From Tigriopus japonicus (Eukaryota > Arthropoda > Copepoda > Harpacticoida > Harpacticidae): a stretch of 64,000 nucleotides of DNA. Positions within the stretch are counted from its first letter, which is position 1; each line of letters starts with the position of its first letter. Made by a program: the position numbers and the translations under genes. The notes beneath the pieces were generated by a model. It was not told the DNA's origin and ran no database searches. It saw only the letters and a list, made by a program, of their open reading frames with translations. Positions 53,580 through 64,000 of this stretch are shown here, in pieces. Location of the stretch: assembly GCA_010645155.1 (NCBI GenBank), contig JAAGOF010000234.1, positions 220,221 through 284,220 on the forward strand, written 5' to 3'.

Positions 53580-56500
53580 TTAGATTGCCTTATTTTGCTG
53601 ATGGACGTCCATCATATAATCCTTGCTGGATTCACGTGGTGGAGGAGGTGGAACATGGGGAGACTCTCCGGTTTGTGCTGGAGGTCGCTTGAAGAGATTC
53701 CCAATCCGACGGCTTGGCACCTCTGCTGCTCTTTGAGCTTGGTTATCCGATGGTTGGGGTTCGGACTCTCGTTGTTGCCAAGAAGCTGCCACGTCTTGAA
53801 AACTAGAGATCATCTCATCAATATCCAAATCGTTGGGGTTCCTTTGGACAGGTTGTGGCAAAGGCTCGTTTTGGCCTTGGTCGAGTTGCCGTTGCTCCTG
53901 GATAACTTGACTTTTGTCGGCTTTAGCCCTGACCTCGGCGTTGACTTCATCCCAGTTGTTCTGAGAGCGCATCGAAGCAATCTCTTGAAGTTCTTTTGCT
54001 CTTTGGTCCCTCGTGGCTTCTAAAACTTTTTCAGACGAGCGTTCAGCTTCCCAGGCATCAGCGGCTCTCTTGGATCTTAATTCCGCTATCGCTTGCAACT
54101 CTCGAGTTCTGGAATCTTTGATGCTTTCGCTCGCCTCATCTGGGCTGACATCATCCCAATTGGTTCGAGCCCTGGCTTTGGAAATTTCCTCCAATTCTTT
54201 TTGTCTCAAAAGCCTCTCGTTGTCATCTTTATCCACGTTGCTGGTCTGCTGAACATAGGCTTGGCGGGACTGCGAGACACATCCTTTCATGGAGTCTTTC
54301 CAATCCTGTTGACCTTGTTTTTGTCGGTTTCCAGTATTTCCCTCTTGGAACAAAGCAATATTCCCCTTCACATTTCCCCGAATTGGAACTTCGTCAATGT
54401 CTGTACCCCCTTCCGACATCTCTTCAATGTTCAGAGAAGAAATGTCCGATTCCGGAGGAGGAGAAAATGGTGGAGGTTCCACAAAATCCACTCGTTTCTC
54501 CTTCTTGTTCATCTGGGGTGGAGGTGGTGGAGGCGGGATTGGAACATGAGCACCATTGTGAGCAACTGGCTTAGTTATAGGGGGTTCAGTGCTTTGGAAC
54601 TTCTGTTTTCTTTGCTCTTCATCAAACCAACCCGCCAAGACGGGAATAGGAGTCTTATTCGCTCCTTGTGGCGATCCAATCCGCTCAAATTGGCCAAAGG
54701 ATGAAGTGGAACTCACTTCAGAAGGCTCGGCCTCTCTGGCAGGATCAAACCATGATTGCGACACCGGCATCGGAAGCCCTTGTGGGGGTGGGGGTTCTAA
54801 GTCCTTGCTTGGCACGTTTAATGGGACAATGGGCTGCATTTTTGGTTTGGGCATTGTTGGAGGAGGCCTTTTGTCCGGAGAAGGAATCCGAGGACTTGGG
54901 AAAGGAGGTTTCCCTTGAGTTCCTTCTTCGTAAGTTTTGCCTTTGGAAAAGGGTATTTTCGGAGGGGTGCGTCCAAAGGTACGCTTGGAGGATTCTTTGG
55001 AAGTTTCAGGTTTATTGAAAGAGTTGTCCACACCTTGCATTTGAACTTCAACGATTGGAGTTTGGGGACTTCTTGTGGGAGGAGCTTCTACCTTTGCAGG
55101 TATGTGGCCGTGTGAGTGAAATTTGGAATCTTGTGACGATTGATTTTCCAAAACGGTGTTAAATTGTGAACTGGTGGTTTGGCTGAAATTTTTGGACATT
55201 TTGTTCTGGTTTGGAGTGGTTTCCAAGGCCGATCTTGAAGGCTGTTGCGTTGATTGAGTGGGAGGAGAAGGCTCAAAGAAAAACTCTCTTGGTTCTTGAG
55301 ATTTTGTTGCTTGATTTTGTGGCTGTTGTTGGAAATCAGAGTTATAATTTTTTGAAGTTGAAGATTTAAAAGAATTAGTGACACTTTCTTCCTTGCTTTG
55401 TTGATTATAAGATTGCGTGGTGAAATCCCTTTGGTCATACGAATCTTGCCCTTTTGTCGTAAGGCCCTTGGGATTGGGAGAAGTTTCAAAAGCTGATCCA
55501 GTTGATTTTTTGTTTTCCGTTTGCTCTTTATGAGTAAATCCTTGCTTGTTCAACGAAGTCCGCTCGGCCTTTGCGTTTTGTTGCTTGGATGCCATTTGCT
55601 GAAAGTGTTCTTGTGAATTCAAATTCTGAGTAGTCTTTGAAGAGTTTGTTCCGAATGGAATTACAGGTGGCACTTTTTTGCCATGCTCTTGAAAGGGCTG
55701 TTCATGTTTGGTAGCCTCAGAAAAGGTTTCTTGCATACCAATGGTCTTTGAGGGCGTCGAACTAGAAGAAAACGATTGTTCTTGAGAAGTGTGGCTAGAG
55801 TGACTACTTGTGGTAGCTTTGGTCTCGGACGAAGTGAAGCTCTTCATTTGCTCTTGAGCAGTATGTGAAAATGTGATTTTATCTTGATCCTCGTGCTTAG
55901 ACCTCATAACAGCCACATTGACAAGTTTCAATGAAGGCTCTGGACCATGTCCAGATTGGGCTTTACCAGCCTTAGCGGAAGTACCTTGATATTTCAAGTC
56001 AACCTTCCCATCCTTAGCAATTCTGTTATCGGCAAAGCTCTCTCCAATATGCCTGGTGGGTGCTGGCGTGGATCTTCCACTTTGGGGCTGCTGAGAGGTT
56101 TCTCTGGACTTTGAAGGCCAAGTCTCGACGGTCTCTTTCACTTGATTCGTATGAACATCTCGTGTCAGTAGCGAACTTGAATCGGAGACTTGATCTTCCT
56201 TCAACCAAGAGGGAATCGGCCTAGACAAGCCACTTCCGGGTCTTGATCTCGTCTCGTAGTCATCTTGAAGGATGGCTGTGCTCGATTTCGACTTCACGAT
56301 ATTGCTCCAATCTTTGGCTACATGCTTAACATTCCCAAAATCTGTAGCTGGGATCAATGATGAACTTGGGTGAGTGTTGTCCAGATTCTTCAAGGCTTGT
56401 TGCCTGATCCAATCCTTCTCGCCAATCCATCGTCTTCGAGGGCCTGGACTTTGGAATCGTTGCTCATTTAGACGTTCATTGGAAGAAGATCGCATCCAAA

Positions 56501-59500
56501 AGTGCCTCTTTTCGTTGACTTGGCCGGTCTTGATGTTGGCAAAGTGGTCAGTCTTAAGACTTTCCATATCTTCTTGATTGAAAGATTGAGCCTTTTGGAG
56601 CTTGGCCTTGGGTGCTCGTCTGGTTTTGGGTTCTGCTTTTTGTGGCTCAATTTGCCTGGCAAGATGTTTTTCTTCATGTTTAAATAACTGGCGATGCTCT
56701 TGAGTTTGTTCATACCTTTTTCTTTCGGCCTCAAAACGCTCTCGTTGTTGACGGATCACCAAATCCTGTTCTGCTTGTTTCCTTTGCTCCTCTATTCTCA
56801 TTTGTTCTTCAAATCGTTTCTTTTCTTCGTTTAGTCTAGTTTCCTCCAATCTTTGCTGTTCCTCAAAATATTTTAATTCTTGAATCCTTCTTTGTTCTTG
56901 GATTTTCTTCTCCTTTTCAAGCCTCTGTTGTTGAATTCGTTGCTCTTCTTGGATTTTCTTTTGCTCTTGTGCTCTCTGTTGTTGAACTCTTTGCTCCTCT
57001 TGAATTCTTCTTTGCTGTTGGATTCGTTGCTCCTCGTGAAATCGTTTCTCTTCTTGAATCTTCTGTTCTTGGATTCTTTGCTCTTCTTGGAATCGCTTCT
57101 CCTCTTCAAATTTCATTTGTTGCTGTTGTGTTCCCTGTTCCAAAATTCGTTGTTCCTCTTGCCTTTTTCTTCGCTCATGATCTCTTTGCTGTTGGAGAGC
57201 AAGTTTTTTCTCCTTCAAAGATCTCTGATCTTGAGACATCTCGTGACTGAATTTGGATGAAGCTACTTTCATATTGACATTGGTTTGTTGCTGTTGTGGC
57301 TCCATGATCCTTTGCTGCTGCTGTTGTGCTTGGGCCTGATTCTGTTGATGAATCGCCTGAATTTGTCTCTCCTTAATTGACTGTTGCTCCTGATAGTAAT
57401 GCTCTTGTTTCATTTGCTGACTAGAGCTACTTTGATACTGATGGTAAGACGTGGTTTGTTGTTGTCGATTTTTGGTGTTGGGTGATCCTTGTTGTTCCTG
57501 CCTCTGAGTTCCTATCCTTTGGTGTGCCTTTTGAGCTGCTCTTTGCCTCTCTTCTTGACGTCTTTGCTCGGCAATTTCCCGCCAATTTTCCCAATTGCCC
57601 TCTTGCACATCGGGATTGGCTTGGGCTGGAACAGCTCGGAACATTCCACTTTCCGTGTGGCCTTTGGTCTGAAAGCAAAGTCAAAAATATCCCCATGACT
57701 GCTACTCTTTGGAAACCTCGAATCCATCAATCACGTGTGACCTTTTGGATCATCAAATTTCAGTTTCAACAGGCGAGGAGTGCAACTGCATGCCTAGTGC
57801 CTATACTCATCTTCTGACATAATCCCCCTAAAACGCGATCTGGCAACAGAATCAAATGCATTCTGCCCCGGTCTTTTCAATGGGGAAAGTTCAAAATCGT
57901 AGATTATCGCCTCTCGGCCTTACTTAAAACTCCAGAAAGGTGTGGCCTTTCAAAAAAGTTCCGGAGGGATTGCAAGTTTTCACCTGAGTTTGTTCAAAGT
58001 TCTGATGATGATGGTGCTGTTGTTGCTGTTGCTGATGCTGCTGGATGGTTGTAGTGGAGGCGGCCGTGTGATAGGATCTCACTGAGGAGGAACTTTCATT
58101 GGAGCCTCGTCGAATCTCGCTCTGATTTGGCTGGCCTCTTTGTCCGTTCTGTAAAAGCATTCAATCTTTTCAATTCAACGAAATTTCAATCAGCACTCGG
58201 AAGGAAAATGGAACATCTCGTGTCACAAGCAAGTGATGAGCTGGTTTTCGGCCTTGTTGTCTTATCAAAGGCTTAGGAGGGGAAAACGAGGTCAGGGTAG
58301 ACAACCTAATTACTTGGACTTCTCGCCCTTGTTTTCGCCATCTGTCAACCCCGATACGCAGAATTGTCTATTAGATCGTGACGGACTTTGAATACCTCCC
58401 ATAGTTGCCCAAATTCTAATTCACAGCACGAATAAAGCCTTGACCTTTTTTGCAGTGTTAGAACGACTTTCAACTAGGAACAATGCTCGTTCGTTGATGT
58501 GGAACAAAAACGATAGGGATCAATCATTCATGAGGTACTCGAGGATTGTCAAAGTTTTTGTAGGATGCTAACTATCCTTATAGAGAAGTGATTCAGCGAT
58601 GAAGACGCAGTGGGCGGGAAGCATATCATGAAGGATGAGGCGTATCTAAGGATCACTTGGAATTTGCTTATCAGCTCAAGATTGAAGAGTGAGAACGAAG
58701 GGAAGGAGCCGTTGAGCCAGTTAACTGTCATGATGACTATTGAACTGTTTGCATTGGAATTGAGCCAAAGACGTTAGTTTCCTTGGCGTAATAATTTGCG
58801 GGCCTCGTCAAATGGTGCATGGAGTAATTAATGTCAGCCTGAAAATGGGTGTATGGGTAGTGTGCGCCAACTCAAATGCCAAGGCATTGAAAGAGACATT
58901 ATTCAAAGGAGTAACGGAATCTGTAATGGTGAACTGGCTTCAAATTTATGGCTCAAAAAAGCTGATTTGTTAGGCAGGAAATCAAAGTCCAGACTGTCTT
59001 AATTTGTCTGGTTGTCGGAAATCCGAAAGATATCGCAAGAAAGCCATTGAATTTTTATGAGTGGTAAAAAACTGGGTCAAAAGGTAGAACCTGATTCTGA
59101 ATGGCCAAATTTCCATTCAAAGTCTCATTGTGAGTACGTTCCATCGAGCTGACCATCGACTGAGCCACATCATAAGCGAATTTCCTCAATTCGTCGTCGT
59201 TCTGTTTTGATCCCAATCCCTTTTCCTCCTCGTTATTGGTGGAATGTATTTTTTGACTTGGGTTCGACGACGATTGGCGCATCCATTGCTCAATGATTTC
59301 CTCTTTGGAACAGCTCTGGGCCAATTGATTCAAAGATGATGAATTCGTCTTGGAGGTCGAGCTTTTCTGCTGGAAATGATGCTGATCCGAGGCATTTCCA
59401 CCTTCAGTGGGATAAGGCAGATTCCTATCATATTGGATTCTTCGAGGTCCTTGCAATTGATGACTGGACTTGCCGGCGTTGCGAATCTTCTCTTCCCAAT

Positions 59501-62500
59501 CACTGGTATTCAATTTTCCCACACTGGACCACTTCCGGGAGTCATGATCAGTCCTCGAATGTGGACGGCTATCCGACCCATCCACGGCCGTTTGCCAGAA
59601 ATTGTCGTTCTGATTCCGCCCAATCCGCCCATTCATCGAGGGGGATTGAACGCGTCTAGAGAAGCTACCCCGACGAGATCCCGGCAAGGACATGGAAACT
59701 TCATTCGCGTTCATTGTGGATCTCTCATAAGACTTGGCTCGATCCAAGATGGACTTGGATTTTGACCTCGACAGCCGATTGTTGCCCAAGTGAACATCCC
59801 ACGTGCGCTTCTGGATGTCCATTTCATACTCCCGCTCTTTAGACTCGACCCGCTCATGGCTGTTTGCCACCGATTGGATCCAACTCAATGGTTTGTCGAT
59901 ATGTTCGTTAATTTGTGGCGTGTGAACGTCCAACGGATCTGCTGCAGCCATTTCCGGCTGATAGATATTGTAATTGGCTGGCCATAACACCTTCCGGAAC
60001 TGAGGATCTTCGTCATATTCCTGATACGAAGATGATGAAGCAGAGTTGTATGCATACGATTGGCTCGTCTTGAATTGCTGTTGAATGCTGTGAGAAGACT
60101 CTTGAGCATTCCGCTAAAAAACATCCGAGGGAAAACAATGACAGTGAATGAGAATTTGCTGCCTGTCTATCGTGCTTATCTCGCCACATGCTACTACACT
60201 CAATGGCAGACGTTTTTGTACGAGGGTCTGGGGTGTGGTTGGCCTGCATTCTTCCCCAAGCTCTTTCATTCCTATGAAGGATTTCCTTTCACCTCTCCAA
60301 ATAAATAGTCCTGCCAATGGGTGAACGAAAGAACGAGTGAGAAGTTAGGACTTGGGAAAACGACCGACCGACCGACCGACACTGTGCGAAAGTGGAAAGA
60401 GCAAACGAAGGCGAGGGAAAAAGAAATCTCCCAAAATTTTGTCGGCCGTCGACTTGAGAACAGTAGAAACGAGGAAGATATCTTTTGTCTACAATAACAT
60501 GAAAAGAAGGCTAAAAAAGGCCAGCCTCCCTAATTCACCCCCCCCCCCTTTTTTTCAGGATAGGAATAACGTAAATCTGATGAAAGTGGAAAGGGCTTAG
60601 ACGAATTCGGCATTCCTCATTCTCGTCGTTGAGTTAGTAGAGCAGATCTAGCTGAGGAGAGTGTCAAGGTGAAGCAATAATCTTCGAACCAAGGGAATTA
60701 AATATTGACGTGGTTCTGCATATTTAACTAGGCTCTTGGACTTAGTTCCACTTTGGATCTCGGTCTTGGTCCCTCTTTGGCTTTGAGGGAACATTGATGG
60801 AAAACAGCTCATTGACGTGGAACGAAACCAAAAATATTCCTTTGACTTTGTCACAAACATTTTCATGCCGTAAACTTCCCCCCTTCCTTTGAAAACTCGG
60901 GTATTTTGAAGCTGGTAAGAAATATTGTTTCCTTCCTGGTAGGCTTATAATGTGGGGGAAAGGAAAGAAGACTTAGGAAACGATGTAATTGGCTTTGATG
61001 TCATTCAAGAGCCATTTAAATTGGGCCTCGGGGAAGCAAGGCCGAAGACACGACGGAGTCGGTAAAGAAGATGTTGTAACATTTTCGGAACACACTCGAA
61101 CTTGAAGAGGAATGTGAAGGAAAACTCAAGATGCTTCATGATAAAGCCAAGAGCATTATATTGTGTCGACAAAAGACTTCAGAGGACATTTCGTGTCGTC
61201 GTCCACGCTCCTGACTAAATGGGAAACATTAAGCTGACATTAACGGCCCAGACATCTTTGAATCTTCTTTGAGATATCAAATACACTGGAACTGTCCTAC
61301 TTTTGAGTCAACTTGAAAAATGACCCCCAATCACGACAAACTGGCCTTTGTTACGAATGTACCACAAAAAGCTGCACGGGAGTCTTTTGTCATCGTTGGG
61401 TTTAAAAATGACCTCACACAATCATGCAATACTATAGTGCGTCCAACTCCAAGAAGGGAGTGTATCCTATGAATTCTCTTTTGGGCAAAACGGCTACACC
61501 GTACTTGGCCTTATGTCTGACAAATCTAGTCCCCAAATGACTGGCCCATATCGGGTGGGAAATGATGACTCTCATTTCTCAAGCATTCGCTACAGGGTGA
61601 GGAACTTGATTTTTTGGGGGGAGGTTAGGTAATATTTTCTATAGGTTTCAATATTTGGTTATGGCCCCCTTGAGATTTACGTCCACACTTTTGGCTGGCG
61701 AATTGATTTCAAAAGCAGTTTGGCCCTCTCTTCCAGTAATTGAAAAATCATGTGACCACTAAGAAAATGCGGTCAAGGATAGTTGGTGAAGGTTTTTACT
61801 TCAAAGTGTAAAGTTATGCAACTAGCAATTCTGACCCCAAGAAATTGGCCTAAAAGTGTTGTTTTTTTCCAAAAAGTGTTTTTGTACGGAAAATGACCAC
61901 TCTTGCCATAGAATACAATCCATTGGATCAAAATGCAAATTTGAAGCAAATCATTTGTAGTTAGCTTTTAATGAGTGCTCTATCATATTTTTTTCATCTT
62001 GCCCTACGGAAAACCACCTTCTACCAAATGAAACGGTGTAAGCTTGAAAAATATTTTTTGAGTTGTAATCAATGACAAAATGCAGCTTTTATTTTATTCC
62101 GACAATTGCCGCCTAATGTAATTGTTAAACACTAAGGATGTCAAGAAAAATTGTGAAACAATAGTTCATCGTGGTTCTTCAACATTCTGAGAAGTAATTT
62201 CAAAGATAGATTACTAAGTAATGTTACATTTCAATTATACGGTCCAAAAGAACAATATCAATTCAGTATGATATGAAGATGAAGTCGCTCGAGTACAAAT
62301 TTAAAAATAAGAAATGTGAAATGAAATACGCCCGGTTCAAAGAAAGGCTAGAAATGTTTGGGATCAAATTCTATCCAACAGGCTTCACCTACATCACTCA
62401 GATGAAAGGAAATTTACAAAATGAGCCTACGATTTGTACCTGGTCAGCAGATTTGATCATTTTGGGTTGTCACATTAGATAAGCGTCAAAATTTGATGAG

Positions 62501-63418
62501 AGAAAATAAACCTGAAACGCCGTTTTCACATTCCAAACCCATGACGGTGATGACTCAAAGTAAACCCTTGATCAACTTGTTTTTACCAACTCGATTTTTT
62601 TGTAACAATGCCCCAATATTCACTCACAATGCCATATTACCATTTGAGTCTTTGTGCGAATTACTTTCTATTTTTAATACGAATGTACATGTCATGTTGC
62701 ACGGTATGATCGCTTTTTAAATGGGTTAAAAACAGCCCACATCGCAAAGGTTTAACGGCCACGAAACAATAATATTTTGTGTTCTCTTTAGGATCGTAGC
62801 TGAAACTAGCCAAAAACATTTTAAACTCACAAAAACTCGAAATGATTCATGCTCAATTCACATGCAAACCTCTTCAACTTCCACTACGTTCATGAATCAA
62901 AGTGTCGTGATAATGAAGTCTTTGGTCTTATCCAATCTGAACAGGTGATTGTTTTCTCAACTCAAATTTTAGGATTTATACGGCCAACAAACATGTTCAA
63001 ATGTCAAATTTCAAACAATGTCATTTCTCCTCTGAAATGACAACAATGGATTCAGTTGGTCAAAATCTTTTCGTCTCAAAATGTCTCCTTAAGTCGAGAA
63101 CAAAGTCAATAATTGCCAAATGATATGAATCTTTCAACGAATGAGAGCTCACAATATTTAACTGTCAAGTTTTCCTCACAATGCTTAATGTCAACCATTA
63201 ATCGATGCTCCAGAAACAAGTAGAAACAACTCTAATAATGTTCATACCTTGTGTTGGACTGCTACAGAACTGGTGAAGAACTCATCTTGTCCTGGTGTTC
63301 CAGTTCCACTCATGGTCGTTGAAGGCGGTGGTCGAGGCTGAGGCATTGATGGATTGGGTCCATGGAACCCATTCTGTGCCATCTTTTCACTGCGGATGTC
63401 TTTGGTCATTGTGGGCAT
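53580..63418 (-). CDS. 1815-residue Gln-rich coiled-coil protein, probably cytoskeletal, unrecognised
   Basis: Four coding exons, 63418-63248, 60113-59091, 58148-57984 and 57668-53580, all in phase 0, give 1815 residues starting MPTMTKDIRSEKM. Exon 2 carries a Ser/Arg-rich stretch with KSKSILDRAKSYERS and KLNTSDWEEKIRNAG. The last exon begins TKGHTESGMFRAVPAQANPD and contains a charged Gln/Glu/Arg coiled coil (about 615-765; many EEQRIQ(Q/E)QR units), a Trp-containing basic part (RRRWIGEKDWIRQQAL), a long Ser/Thr/Gln-rich disordered middle, Pro-rich segments (PPPPPPP, PSPRIPSPDKRPPP) suitable for SH3/EVH1 binding, and three related C-terminal repeats of the type (K/R)EL(Q/E)xI(A/S)xxR (about 1600-1715). 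No catalytic or named domain is recognised. The composition suggests an actin- or muscle-associated scaffold; this is inference only. Confidence 0.75.
57669..63247 (-). other. introns of the large Gln-rich gene
   Basis: Introns 63247-60114 (3134 bases), 59090-58149 (942) and 57983-57669 (315) with GT-AG ends, all phase 0. All-symmetric phases would allow exon skipping without frame loss. The large first intron shows a GACC microsatellite at about 60361-60379 and AT-rich sequence, without a recognised nested gene. Confidence 0.7.
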
Positions 63419-63421
63419 GGC

Positions 63422-64000
63422 CTAAGTGAAATTATGGCCACTCCTCGTCAATCACCCCTTTTATGAGTGAGCACCGCTCTTAATTCTTACCTCAATGAAT
63501 TTGAAGCCAAGGATTGTTTTGAAATATCAATGAGGAATGGATAAACTCGAAGAGAACGACGACAAACAAAGGCTGGAACACCACAAGAGCTCACCTCTGT
63601 CGAGTGATCACAGTAGGCATGGAAAAGTATGGGGGTCTTCGTTTGAGAACTAAAGAAAGCTGCCGCTACAAGAGAAACTCATTTTTTTTCTCTCCTTCGT
63701 TGGCCAAGAATCACCGCCGTGACGGAATTTTTATCCAATGCTGACCAAAAGTGTCTTCAAAATATTCCATGTTTAAGGGAAAAGATCTTGAATAGGATTG
63801 CCGGAATGAGATTAAACGAATTTTGTGACTTAGCAAATAGTCACTTTTCGCTAATAAGTTGGTCGCTAAAGTTGCTTTCTTTCGCAGCGTTTTCCCGTTC
63901 TTAGTCACGGATATGTTTTCCCCTGGCATCATATCTTGCATGCATAAGTTTAGTGGTGTTGCCCAGGTGTGGGTATCTCTTAGTACGTGAAAGCTTCAGA
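63422..64000 (-). other. 5' untranslated exon(s) and promoter side of the large Gln-rich gene
   Basis: A 69-base intron, 63490-63422 (donor GAG|GTAAGA, acceptor TTTCACTTAG), lies just before the start codon, so an untranslated exon ends at 63491. A second donor-like AGAG|GTGAGC near 63594 may end a further or alternative leader exon. No other gene is seen to the window end. Confidence 0.5.

Noticed and set aside
56880..57260. Leu/Phe-rich plus-strand frame resembling a multi-pass membrane protein
   Set aside because: It is the antisense of the Gln/Glu/Lys-rich coiled coil; hydrophobic codons appear because they complement GAA/CAA/AAG codons.

Overview
The window is nuclear DNA from an animal, most likely an arthropod. 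Protein-coding genes have spliceosomal introns (GT-AG, many only 41-75 bases), AATAAA-type poly(A) signals and metazoan-only protein families. A short interstitial TTAGG run is the arthropod telomere unit. The gene set and the very compact style suggest a small-genome crustacean such as a copepod; the phylum-level call is fairly safe, the copepod call is an inference.

Layout. 1-3.7 kb is gene-free and repeat-rich: a TTAGG tract, a foldback Tc1/mariner-derived element and AT-rich tandem repeats. 3.7-27.4 kb is a dense block of mostly housekeeping genes: NSMCE2 (SUMO ligase) followed after 76 bases by BABAM2 (BRCA1-A/BRISC subunit); eIF3h (minus) head-to-head with UTP23; SMG9 converging on a C2H2 zinc-finger gene; LSM7 converging on a 1369-residue zinc-finger/coiled-coil/PHD-like protein; a short IQCB1 (nephrocystin-5) homologue; a repeat island with a long imperfect hairpin and hAT-like repeats; UHRF1 without its tandem Tudor domain; a small membrane protein; a Tctex1-domain protein with a Ser/acidic tail followed after 30 bases by a 105-residue unknown protein; and IMP3. 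27.4-64 kb is gene-poor with long introns: a PDE11-type cyclic nucleotide phosphodiesterase (5 exons), a THSD1-like receptor on the opposite strand (6 exons, with an extra CUB-like region), and an 1815-residue Gln-rich coiled-coil protein (4 coding exons plus 5' untranslated exon sequence).

How the genes relate. Many compact-block genes serve RNA metabolism (UTP23 and IMP3 in the small-subunit processome, LSM7 in U6/mRNA decay, SMG9 in nonsense-mediated decay, eIF3h in initiation). NSMCE2, BABAM2 and UHRF1 serve genome maintenance. Two same-strand pairs are close enough to be dicistronic, and one has an apparently orphan 3' splice site just before the second start codon, as expected for spliced-leader trans-splicing. 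No bacterial, plastid, CRISPR, rRNA or tRNA features were recognised. Exon boundaries were read by eye from splice consensus, reading frame and remembered family structure; no alignment was run.
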